From Rebecca billardiae RCC1528 (Eukaryota > Haptophyta), in the NCBI GenBank assembly GCA_965240325.2, contig OZ251236.1:434001-498000 (forward strand): a stretch of DNA of 64,000 nucleotides, given 5' to 3'. The notes below the pieces were generated by a model that made no database searches, was not told the DNA's origin, and saw only the letters and a list, made by a program, of their open reading frames with translations. Shown piece after piece: positions 12,001-24,000 of the stretch. The translations under genes and the position numbers were made by a program. How positions within the stretch are numbered: position 1 is the first letter of the stretch; every line of letters starts with the position of its first letter.

Positions 12001-15000
12001 GGCGGCGGCGGACTCGGCGGCGGGCTTGGCGGGGGCGACGGCGGCGGCGGGCTCGGCGGCGGGGACGGTGGCGGCGATGGCGGTGGCGGGCTCGGTGGTG
12101 GGCTTGGTGGCGGCGCCGGCGGCGGCGGGCTCGGCGGTGGCGACGGTGGCGGCCTCGGCGGCGGCCTCGGTGGCGGCGACGGCGGGGGCGACGGTGGCGG
12201 TGATGGTGGCGGCGGACTCGGCGGTGGGGACGGTGGCGGGCTCGGCGGTGGCGGGCTCGGTGGTGGGCTCGGCGGCGGGCTCGGCGGCGGCGGGCTCGGC
12301 GGCGGGCTCGGCGGTGGTGACGGCGGCGGCGGGCTCGGCGGCGGTGATGGTGGCGGCGACGGCGGTGGGCTGGGCGGTGGGCTGGGCGGTGGCGACGGCG
12401 GCGGCGACGGCGGCGGCGCCGGTGGCGAAGGCGGCGGGAAGGGCAGCATGCGTGGCGGTGGCGGTGGCAGTGGAGGCGGCGATGGCGGTGGGCTGGGCGG
12501 CGGCGCCGGGGGCGGAGACGGCGGCGGAGACGGCGGCGGCGGGCTGGGTGGGGGGCTTGGTGGAGGTGACGGCGGCGGCGGACTCGGCGGCGGCAATGGC
12601 GGTGGTGACGGCGGCGGCGGGCTCGGCGGCGGCGAAGGCGGCGGCAATGGCGGCGGCGGACTCGGCGGCGGGCTTGGTGGGGGCGACGGCGGCGGCGGGC
12701 TCGGTGGCGGGGATGGTGGCGGCGACGGAGGCGGCGGGCTCGGCGGTGGCGATGGTGGCGGTGTCGGCGGCAGGCTCGGCGGCGGCGACGGCGGAGGCGA
12801 CGGTGGCGGTGATGGTGGCGGCGGACTCGGCGGTGGGGACGGTGGCGGGCTCGGCGGTGGCGGGCTCGGCGGTGGGCTCGGCGGCGGCGACGGTGGCGGC
12901 GGGGAGGGCGGCGGGCTCGGCGGCGGGCTCGGCGGTGGCGGGCTCGGTGGGGGCGATGGCGGCGGGCTCGGCGGCGGCGGGCTCGGTGGCGGGTTGGGCG
13001 GCGGAGACGGCGGCGGAGACGGCGGGGGCAACGGCCCGGTCGCTGGCGGCGGCGGGCTCGGCGGTGGAGACGGCGGTGGCGTCGGCGGTGGCGGGCTTGG
13101 CGGCGGCGACGGCGGAGGGCTTGGCGGCGGGCTCGGCGGCGGCACAGGCGGTGGCAATGGCGGCGGCGAAGGTGGCGGCGGGCTTGGCGGTGGGCTCGGC
13201 GGCGGCGATGGCGGCGGCGGAGAAGGCGGCGGCGATGGCGGCGGCGATGGCGGTGGCGGGCTCGGCGGTGGGCTGGGTGGGGGGGATGGCGGTGGCGGGC
13301 TTGGCGGCGGTGACGGCGGTGGGCTGGGCGGCGGGCTCGGCGGCGGCCCGGGCGGTGGCGATGGTGGCGGCGACGGTGGCGGCGGGCTCGGCGGCGGGCT
13401 CGGCGGCGGCGACGGCGGCGGCGGAGATGGTGGCGGCGATGGCGGCGGCGATGGCGGCGGTGGGCTGGGCGGCGGCGACGGCGGTGGGATCGGCGGTGGG
13501 CTCGGCGGTGGCGGGCTAGGCGGCGGGCTCGGCGGCGGCGATGGCGGTGGCGATGGCGGCGGCGACGGAGGCGGCGGGCTTGGCGGCGGAGACGGTGGCG
13601 GGCTCGGCGGCGGCGGGCTCGGGGGCGGCGATGGTGGTGGCGAGGGCGGAGGCGGGCTCGGCGGGGGCGACGGCGGCGGGCTAGGCGGTGGGCTTGGCGG
13701 CGGCGCAGGCGGTGGTGATGGCGGCGGCGACGGAGGCGGCGGGCTTGGCGGCGGCGACGGTGGCGGGCTCGGTGGCGGTGGGCTGGGAGGCGGCGATGGT
13801 GGCGGCGAAGGCGGAGGCGGGCTCGGCGGGGGCGATGGAGGCGGGCTCGGCGGCGGCGGGCTCGGCGGCGGGCTTGGAGGTGGCCATGGCGGCGGCGGGC
13901 TCGGCGGTGGGGATGGCGGCGGGCTCGGCGGCGGGCTCGGCGGCGGCGCGGGCGGTGGCGACGGCGGCGGCGATGGCGGCGGTGCTGGCGGTGACGGTGG
14001 CGGGAACGGCTGCACGCGCGGAGGGGGAGGTGGCCGTGGAGGGGGCGATGGTGGCGGGCTGGGCGGTGGCGACGGTGGCGGACTCGGCGGCGGGCTCGGC
14101 GGCGGTGGGCTCGGGGGAGGGCTTGGCGGTGGGGACGGCGGCGGCGGGCTCGGTGGCGGGGACGGCGGCGGGCTGGGCGGCGGTGGGCTGGGCGGCGGGC
14201 TGGGCGGCGGCGAGGGCGGCGGCGAGGGCGGTGGCGAGGGTGGCGGGCTGGGCGGCGGGCTCGGCGGCGGCGGGCTTGGCGGCGGAGAAGGCGGCGGCGA
14301 AGGTGGTGGCGGGCTCGGCGGCGGAGCGGGTGGCGGTGATGGCGGCGGCGACGGCGGCGGAGCGGGCGGTGGCGATGGCGGCGGCGACGGAGGCGGCGGG
14401 CTTGGCGGCGGAGACGGCGGCGGGCTCGGCGGCGGCGGGCTCGGTGGCGGGGACGGTGGCGGGCTCGGCGGTGGCGGGCTCGGCGGTGGGCTGGGCGGCG
14501 GCGACGGTGGCGGCGGGCTTGGCGGCGGGCTCGGCGGCGGCGCAGGCGGTGGCGGGCTCGGCGGCGGGGATGGCGGCGTGCTCGGTGGCGGCGGGCTTGG
14601 TGGTGGGCTCGGCGGCGGGCTCGGCGGCGGCGCGGGCGGCGGGCTCGGCGGCGGCGAAGGAGGTGGTGATGGTGGCGGCGCCGGCGCAGACGCCGGCGGC
14701 GGCGGGCTCGGAGGCGGGCTCGGTGGCGGGCTCGGCGGCGGCGATGGCGGCGGCGATGGCGGCGGCGAAGGCGGCGGAGAAGGCGGCGGCGGGCTTGGCG
14801 GTGGCGACGGCGGCGGGCTCGGCGGCGGCGACGGTGGTGGCGCGGGCGGTGGCGACGGCGGCGGCGAAGGCGGCGGTGGCGACGGCGGAGGCGACGGCGG
14901 CGGCGATGGCGGCGGGCTGGGGGGCGGGCTCGGCGGTGGAGCGGGCGGCGGGCTCGGCGGCGGGCTCGGCGGCGGGCTCGGCGGCGGGACAGGGGGTGGC

Positions 15001-18000
15001 GGGCTCGGCGGCGGGCTCGGCGGCGGGCTCGGCGGCGGTGACGGCGGCGGCGAGGGCGGCGGCGAGGGCGGCGGTGACGGCGGCGACGAGGGCGGCGGCG
15101 ACGGCGGTGGGCTTGGGGGCGGGCTCGGCGGCGGTGACGGCGGCGGCGACGGCGGAGGCGATGGCGGCGGTGACGGCGGCGACGAGGGCGGCGGCGATGG
15201 CGGTGGGCTTGGGGGCGGGCTCGGCGGAGGCGACGGCGGCGGTGATGGCGGCGGACTCGGCGGCGGCGAAGGCGGCGGCGACGGAGGCGGCGACGGCGGA
15301 GGGCTCGGTGGTGGCGACGGCGGTGGCGACGGCGGCGACGGTGGAGGGAAGGGGAGCGTGCGGGGCGGCGGCGGCGGCGCGGGCGGCGGGGATGGCGGCG
15401 GGGAAGGTGGTGGCGACGGCGGCGGGGACGGCGGGCTTGGCGGCGGCGACGGTGGCGGAGAAGGCGGCGGTGGCGAGGGCGGCGGGCTCGGCGGGGGCAG
15501 AGGGGGCGGCGGGCTGGGCGGCGGGTTGGGCGGCGGCGAGGGTGGCGGGCCCGGCGGCGGGCTCGGCGGCGGCGAGGGCGGCGGCGAGGGCGGCGGGCTC
15601 GGCGGCGGGCCCGGCGGCGGGCTGGGCGGCGGCGAGGGCGGCGGCGATGGCGGCGGAGACGGCGGCGGCACCGGCGGCGGCGGGCTGGGCGGCGGGCTCG
15701 GCGGCGGGCTCGGCGGCGGGCTCGGCGGTGGGCTGGGCGGTGGGCTCGGCGGCGGGCTCGGCGGCGGGCTCGGCGGCGGGCTCGGCGGGCTCGGCGGCGG
15801 CGAGTAGTACTCGCACAGCCCGTCTGGGAAGTTGGCCGTCGACCAGAAGTTTTTCGCCGTCGAGTCCTGGCAGCCCGGGTAGCGGCACGAGCCGTCGTCG
15901 TCGGTGACGCTCGAGTCGTAGTTGGAGGCGAGCGTGTCCGCGCAGCCGAGCGTCGGCTCGACGCAGCTGCCGTCGTCCGTGTTGGCGGTGGAGTCGAAGT
16001 TGGTCGCCGTCGCGTTGGTGCAGCCAAAGTGTACGCAGCCGCCGTCGTCGGCGGTCGCGGCGGACACGTAGTTGGACGCAGCCGAGTCGGTGCAGCCAAG
16101 CTCCTCTTGCTGGCAGCTGCCGTCGTCGTCGGTCGCGCTCGAATCGTAGTTGGCCGCGCTCGACGACGTGCAGCCGCGCAGCACGCACGTGCCGTCGTCC
16201 ACCGTGGCGGAGGAGAGGTAGTTCTCGGCGAGGCTGTTCGCGCAGCCGTCCACGTCCGTGTACTCGCACGTCACGTCCAGCACGTCCGCGGTCGAGTCGA
16301 AGTTGCTTGCCGTCGAGTCGGTGCAGCCGGCGTACTCGCACGTGCCGTCGTCCGTGTCGGCGCCGGAGTCGTAGTTCTCAGCGGTCGAGTCGGTGCAGCC
16401 CTGCACGCTGAAGACGCACGAGCCGTCGTCCGAGTCAGCGGCCGAGTCGTAGTTGGCCGCGCTAGGCACGGTGCAGCCCGCGGCAAGCCGGCGGCCGTGT
16501 CGCGCGCTGAGCAGCCGCCTGCGCCCGGGCTTGGCGATGCAGCCGCCGTCGTCCAGCGTCGCGGCCTCGCGGTAGTTGTACGCGCTCGAGTCGGTGCAGC
16601 CGAGCACGGGCATGAGGCACGAGAACCACGTCTGGTGCGTCGCGACTGAGTCGTAGTTGAGCGCGTCCGTGAGCAGGCAGCCGCCCACCGGCACGATGCA
16701 GCCGCCGTCGTCCGCCGTCGCGGCCGAGCGGTAGTTGAGCGCGGTCGAGTCGGTGCAGCCGCGCACGGGGTACACGCAGCTGCCGTCGTCCACGTTGGCG
16801 CTCGAGTCGTAGTTGGTGGCGCGCGTCGCCATGCAGCCGCTGACGGCTGCGATGCAGCTGCCGTCGTCCACGTTCGCCGCTGCGCGGAAGTTGAGCGCCG
16901 TCGAGTCGGTGCAGCCGAGCACTGGGAAGACACAGGCCGACTGGCGCGTGGCCGTCGAGTTGTAGTTGAGCGCCCCCGTCGCCATGCACCCGAAGACGGG
17001 GAAGGTGCACTTGCCGTTGTCCACGTCCGCGCGCGAGTTGTAGTTGGACGCGCGCGGGGCGGTGCAGCCGCGCACGGCGTACACGCACGTGCCGGGCGCC
17101 GGGTCAAGCACGGTCGCCAGCGAGTCGTAGCTGAGCGAGACCGGGTCTGTGCAGCCAAAGTTGGGCGGCGGCGGGCTCGGGGGCGGCGCAGGTGGCGGCG
17201 GGGATGGCGGCGGCGAGGGCGGGGGCGGGCTCGGCGGCGGAGAGGGCGGCGGCGGAGAAGGGGGTGGGAGCGGGGGCGGCGGGCTGGGCGGCGGCGATGG
17301 GGGCGGCAACGGCGGCGGCCGCGACGGCGGAGGGGGGCTCGGCGGCGGAGAGGGCGGTGGCGGAGAGGGCGGTGGCGAGGGCGGCGGAGAGGGCGGCGGA
17401 TTCGGCGGTGGCGTTGGCGCCATGGGCGGCGGCGACGGCGGTGGCGACGGTGGAGGCAGTGGCAGAGGCGATGGCGGCGGTGATGGCAACGGCGGCGGTG
17501 GCGAAGGCGGCGGCGACGGCGGCGGCGACGGCGGCGGCGCGGGCGGCGGGCTTGGTGGCGAGCTCGGCGGCGGCCGGCTTGGCGGTGGGCTCGGCGGCCG
17601 CAAGGGTGGGGGCGAGGGTGGCGGCGAGGGCGGAGGTGACGGCGGTGGGGATGGCGGAGGCGACGGCGATGGGGGGCTCGGCGGTGGCGACGGTGGAGGC
17701 GGCGGAGGGGGGCTCGGTGGTGGCGGACTCGGCGGTGGAGTTGGCGGCGGTGATGGCGGTGGCGGTGGCGGCGGGCTCGGCGGTGGCGGAGAGGGAGGCG
17801 GGCTCGGCGGCGGGCTCGGCGGGGGCTGCTGCGTAGTCGGCGGAGGCGACGGCGGTGGCGAGGGTGGCGGGATCGGCGGCGGGATCGGCGGCGGAGGCGA
17901 CGGCGGCGGCGATGGCGGAGGCGACGGTGGTGGAGATGGCGGGGGGTTCGGCGGCGGAGACGGCGGTGGGCTTGGGGGTGGTGGGCTCGGCGGCGGGCTC

Positions 18001-21000
18001 GGCGGCGGGCTCGGCGGCGGGCTCGGCGGCGGCGAGGGCGGCGGCGACGGCGGCGGACTCGGCGGCGGGCTCGGCGGTGGCGAGGGCGGCGCACTCGGCG
18101 GCGGGCTGGGGGGCGGGCTCGGGGGCGGCGAGGGCGGCGGACTAGGCGGAGGACTGGGCGGCGGCGGGCTGGGCGGCGGGCTGGGTGGTGGGCTCGGCGG
18201 CGGCGATGGCGGCGGCGATGGCGGAGGTGACGGCGGAGGCGACGGCGGTGATGGCGGAGGCGACGGCGATGGTGGCGGAGGTGACGGCGATGGTGGCGGT
18301 GGCGACGCCAGAGGCGAAGGCGGCGGGCTCGGCGGGGGCTGCGGCGCAGTCGGCGGAGGCGACGGCGGTGGCGAGGGTGGCGGGCTCGGCGGCGGGATCG
18401 GCGGCGGAGGCGACGGCGGCGGCGATGGCGGAGGCGTTGGCGGGGGCGAAGGCGGGGGACTCGGCGGCGGTGACGGCGGTGGGCTTGGGGGTGGCGGGCT
18501 CGGCGGCGGGCTCGGCGGCGGGCTCGGCGGCGGGCTGGGCGGCGGCGAGGGCGGTGGCGACGGCGGAGGACTCGGCGGCGGGCTGGGCGGCGGCGAGGGC
18601 GGCGCACTCGGCGGCGGGCTGGGGGGCGGGCTCGGCGGCGGCGAGGGCGGCGGACTAGGCGGCAAACTGGGCGGCGGCGGGCTGGGCGGCGGGCTGGGTG
18701 GTGGGCTCGGCGGCGGCGATGGCGGCGGCGATGGCGGAGGTGACGGCGGAGGTGACGGCGGAGGCGACGGCGGTGATGGCGGAGGCGACGGCGATGGTGG
18801 CGGAGGTGACGGCGATGGTGGCGGTGGCGACGCCAGAGGCGAAGGCGGCGGGCTCGGCGGGGGCTGCGGCGCAGTCGGCGGAGGCGACGGCGGTGGCGAC
18901 GGTGGCGGGCTCGGCGGCGGGATCGGCGGCGGAGGCGACGGCGGCGGCGATGGCGGAGGCGTTGGCGGGGGCGAAGGCGGGGGACTCGGCGGCGGTGACG
19001 GCGGTGGGCTTGGGGGTGGTGGGCTCGGCGGCGGGCTCGGCGGCGGGCTCGGCGGCGGGCTGGGCGGCGGCGAGGGCGGTGGCGACGGCGGCCGACTCGG
19101 CGGCGGGCTCGGCGGTGGCGTGGGCGGCGCACTCGGCGGCGGGCTGGGGGGCGGGCTCGGCGGCGGCGAGGGCGGCGGACTAGGCGGCGGACTAGGCGGC
19201 GGCGGGCTGGGCGGCGGGCTGGGTGGTGGGCTCGGTGGCGGCCATGGCGGCGGCGATGGCGGAGGTGACGGCGGAGGCGACGGCGGTGATGGCGGAGGCG
19301 ACGGCGATGGTGGCGGAGGTGACGGCGATGGTGGCGGTGGCGACGCCAGAGGCGAAGGCGGCGGGCTCGGCGGGGGCTGCGGCGCAGTCGGCGGAGGCGA
19401 CGGCGGTGGCGAGGGTGGCGGGCTCGGCGGCGGGATCGGCGGCGGAGGCGACGGCGGCGGCGATGGCGGAGGCGTTGGCGGGGGCGAAGGCGGGGGACTC
19501 GGCGGCGGTGACGGCGGTGGGCTTGGGGGTGGCGGGCTCGGCGGCGGGCTCGGCGGCGGGCTCGGCGGCGGGCTGGGCGGCGGCGAGGGCGGTGGCGACG
19601 GCGGAGGACTCGGCGGCGGGCTCGGCGGTGGCGAGGGCGGCGCACTCGGCGGCGGGCTGGGGGGCGGGCTCGGCGGCGGCGAGGGCGGCGGACTAGGCGG
19701 CGGACTGGGCGGCGGCGGGCTGGGCGGCGGGCTGGGTGGTGGGCTCGGTGGCGGCGATGGCGGCGGCGATGGCGGAGGTGACGGCGGAGGCGACGGCGGT
19801 GATGGCGGAGGCGACGGCGATGGTGGCGGAGGTGACGGCGATGGTGGCGGTGGCGACGCCAGAGGCGAAGGCGGCGGGCTCGGCGGGGGCTGCGGCGCAG
19901 TCGGCGGAGGCGACGGCGGTGGCGACGGTGGCGGGCTCGGCGGCGGGATCGGCGGCGGAGGCGACGGCGGCGGCGATGGCGGAGGCGACGGTGGTGGAGA
20001 TGGCGGGGGACTCGGCGGCGGTGACGGCGGTGGGCTTGGGGGTGGTGGGCTCGGCGGCGGGCTCGGCGGCGGGCTCGGCGGCGGGCTGGGCGGCGGCGAG
20101 GGCGGTGGCGACGGCGGCCGACTCGGCGGCGGGCTCGGCGGTGGCGTGGGCGGCGCACTCGGCGGCGGGCTGGGGGGCGGGCTCGGCGGCGGCGAGGGCG
20201 GCGGACTAGGCGGCGGACTAGGCGGCGGCGGGCTGGGCGGCGGGCTGGGTGGTGGGCTCGGTGGCGGCGATGGCGGCGGCGATGGCGGAGGTGACGGCGG
20301 AGGCGACGGCGGTGATGGCGGAGGCGACGGCGATGGTGGCGGAGGTGACGGCGATGGTGGCGGTGGCGACGCCAGAGGCGAAGGCGGCGGGCTCGGCGGG
20401 GGCTGCGGCGCAGTCGGCGGAGGCGACGGCGGTGGCGAGGGTGGCGGGCTCGGCGGCGGGATCGGCGGCGGAGGCGACGGCGGCGGCGATGGCGGAGGCG
20501 TTGGCGGGGGCGAAGGCGGGGGACTCGGCGGCGGTGACGGCGGTGGGCTTGGGGGTGGCGGGCTCGGCGGCGGGCTCGGCGGCGGGCTCGGCGGCGGGCT
20601 GGGCGGCGGCGAGGGCGGTGGCGACGGCGGAGGACTCGGCGGCGGGCTCGGCGGTGGCGAGGGCGGCGCACTCGGCGGCGGGCTGGGGGGCGGGCTCGGC
20701 GGCGGCGAGGGCGGCGGACTAGGCGGCGGACTGGGCGGCGGCGGGCTGGGCGGCGGGCTGGGTGGTGGGCTCGGTGGCGGCGATGGCGGCGGCGATGGCG
20801 GAGGTGACGGCGGAGGCGACGGCGGTGATGGCGGAGGCGACGGCGATGGTGGCGGAGGTGACGGCGATGGTGGCGGTGGCGACGCCAGAGGCGAAGGCGG
20901 CGGGCTCGGCGGGGGCTGCGGCGCAGTCGGCGGAGGCGACGGCGGTGGCGAGGGTGGCGGGCTCGGCGGCGGGATCGGCGGCGGAGGCGACGGCGGCGGC

Positions 21001-24000
21001 GATGGCGGAGGCGTTGGCGGGGGCGAAGGCGGGGGACTCGGCGGCGGTGACGGCGGTGGGCTTGGGGGTGGCGGGCTCGGCGGCGGGCTCGGCGGCGGGC
21101 TCGGCGGCGGGCTGGGCGGCGGCGAGGGCGGTGGCGACGGCGGAGGACTCGGCGGCGGGCTCGGCGGTGGCGAGGGCGGCGCACTCGGCGGCGGGCTGGG
21201 GGGCGGGCTCGGCGGCGGCGAGGGCGGCGGACTAGGCGGCGGACTGGGCGGCGGCGGGCTGGGCGGCGGGCTGGGTGGTGGGCTCGGTGGCGGCGATGGC
21301 GGCGGCGATGGCGGAGGTGACGGCGGAGGCGACGGCGGTGATGGCGGAGGCGACGGCGATGGTGGCGGAGGTGACGGCGATGGTGGCGGTGGCGACGCCA
21401 GAGGCGAAGGCGGCGGGCTCGGCGGGGGCTGCGGCGCAGTCGGCGGAGGCGACGGCGGTGGCGACGGTGGCGGGCTCGGCGGCGGGATCGGCGGCGGAGG
21501 CGACGGCGGCGGCGATGGCGGAGGCGACGGTGGTGGAGATGGCGGGGGGTTCGGCGGCGGTGACGGCGGTGGGCTTGGGGGTGGTGGGCTCGGCGGCGGG
21601 CTCGGCGGCGGGCTCGGCGGCGGGCTGGGCGGCGGCGAGGGCGGCGGCGACGGCGGCGGACTCGGCGGCGGGCTCGGCGGTGGCGAGGGCGGCGCACTCG
21701 GCGGCGGGCTGGGGGGCGGGCTCGGCGGCGGCGAGGGCGGCGGACTAGGCGGCGGACTGGGCGGCGGCGGGCTGGGCGGCGGGCTGGGTGGTGGGCTCGG
21801 TGGCGGCGATGGCGGCGGCGATGGCGGAGGTGACGGCGGAGGCGACGGCGGTGATGGCGGAGGCGACGGCGATGGTGGCGGAGGTGACGGCGATGGTGGC
21901 GGTGGCGACGCCAGAGGCGAAGGCGGCGGGCTCGGCGGGGGCTGCGGCGCAGTCGGCGGAGGCGACGGCGGTGGCGACGGTGGCGGGCTCGGCGGCGGGA
22001 TCGGCGGCGGAGGCGACGGCGGCGGCGATGGCGGAGGCGACGGTGGTGGAGATGGCGGGGGGTTCGGCGGCGGTGACGGCGGTGGGCTTGGGGGTGGTGG
22101 GCTTGGCGGCGGGCTCGGCGGCGGGCTCGGCGGCGGGCTGGGCGGCGGCGAGGGCGGCGGCGACGGCGGCGGACTCGGCGGCGGGCTCGGCGGTGGCGAG
22201 GGCGGCCGACTTGGCGGCGGGCTGGGGGGCGGGCTCGGCGGCGGCGAGGGCGGCGGACTAGGCGGCAAACTGGGCGGCGGCGGGCTGGGCGGCGGGCTGG
22301 GTGGTGGGCTCGGTGGCGGCGATGGCGGCGGCGATGGCGGAGGTGACGGCGGAGGCGACGGCGGTGATGGCGGAGGCGACGGCGATGGTGGCGGAGGTGA
22401 CGGCGATGGTGGCGGTGGCGACGCCAGAGGCGAAGGCGGCGGGCTCGGCGGGGGCTGCGGCGCAGTCGGCGGAGGCGACGGCGGTGGCAAGGGTGGCGGG
22501 CTTGGCGGCGGGATCGGCGGCGGAGGCGACGGCGGCGGCGATGGCGGAGGCGTTGGCGGAGGCGAAGGCGGGGGACTCGGCGGCGGTGACGGCGGTGGGC
22601 TTGGGGGTGGCAGGCTCGGCGGCGGGCTCGGCGGCGGGCTCGGCGGCGGGCTGGGCGGCGGCGAGGGCGGTGGCGACGGCGGAGGACTCGGCGGCGGGCT
22701 GGGCGGCGGCGAGGGCGGCGCACTCGGCGGCGGGCTGGGGGGCGGGCTCGGGGGCGGCGAGGGCGGCGGACTAGGCGGCAAACTGGGCGGCGGCGGGCTG
22801 GGCGGCGGGCTGGGTGGTGGGCTCGGCGGCGGCGATGGCGGCGGCGATGGCGGAGGTGACGGCGGAGGCGACGGCGGTGATGGCGGAGGCGACGGCGATG
22901 GTGGCGGAGGTGACGGCGATGGTGGCGGAGGCGACGCCAGAGGCGAAGGCGGCGGGCTCGGCGGGGGCTGCGGCGCAGTCGGCGGAGGCGACGGCGGTGG
23001 CGACGGTGGCGGGCTCGGCGGCGGGATCGGCGGCGGAGGCGACGGCGGCGGCGATGGCGGAGGCGACGGTGGTGGAGATGGCGGGGGGTCCGGCGGCGGT
23101 GACGGCGGTGGGCTTGGGGGTGGTGGGCTCGGCGGCGGGCTCGGCGGCGGGCTCAGCGGCGGGCTGGGCGGCGGCGAGGGCGGCGGCGACGGCGGCGGAC
23201 TCGGCGGCGGGCTCGGTGGCGGCGAGGGCGGCCGACTTGGCGGCGGGCTGGGGGGCGGGCTCGGCGGCGGCGAGGGCGGCGGACTAGGCGGCAAACTGGG
23301 CGGCGGCGGGCTGGGCGGCGGGCTGGGTGGTGGGCTCGGTGGCGGCGATGGCGGCGGCGATGGCGGAGGTGACGGCGGAGGCGACGGCGGTGATGGCGGA
23401 GGCGACGGCGATGGTGGCGGAGGTGACGGCGATGGTGGCGGTGGCGACGCCAGAGGCGAAGGCGGCGGGCTCGGCGGGGGCTGCGGCGCAGTCGGCGGAG
23501 GCGACGGCGGTGGCGACGGTGGCGGGCTCGGCGGCGGGATCGGCGGCGGAGGCGACGGCGGCGGCGATGGCGGAGGCGACGGTGGTGGAGATGGCGGGGG
23601 ACTCGGCGGCGGTGACGGCGGTGGGCTTGGGGGTGGTGGGCTCGGCGGCGGGCTCGGCGGCGGGCTCGGCGGCGGGCTGGGCGGCGGCGAGGGCGGCGGC
23701 GACGGCGGCCGACTCGGCGGCGGGCTCGGCGGTGGCGAGGGCGGCGCACTCGGCGGCGGGCTGGGGGGCGGGCTCGGCGGCGGCGAGGGCGGCGGACTAG
23801 GCGGCAAACTGGGCGGCGGCGGGCTGGGCGGCGGGCTGGGTGGTGGGCTCGGTGGCGGCGATGGCGGCGGCGATGGCGGAGGTGACGGCGGAGGCGACGG
23901 CGGTGATGGCGGAGGCGACGGCGATGGTGGCGGAGGTGACGGCGATGGTGGCGGTGGCGACGCCAGAGGCGAAGGCGGCGGGCTCGGCGGGGGCTGCGGC

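Noticed and set aside
6319-15807. Plus-strand open frame of >3,100 codons, almost all glycine (GGGL/GGGD)
   Set aside because: It is the complement of the Ser-Pro-Pro-Pro coding array. It begins and ends where the repeats do and carries no independent domain; the minus frame has the signal peptide, cysteine repeats and GPS.
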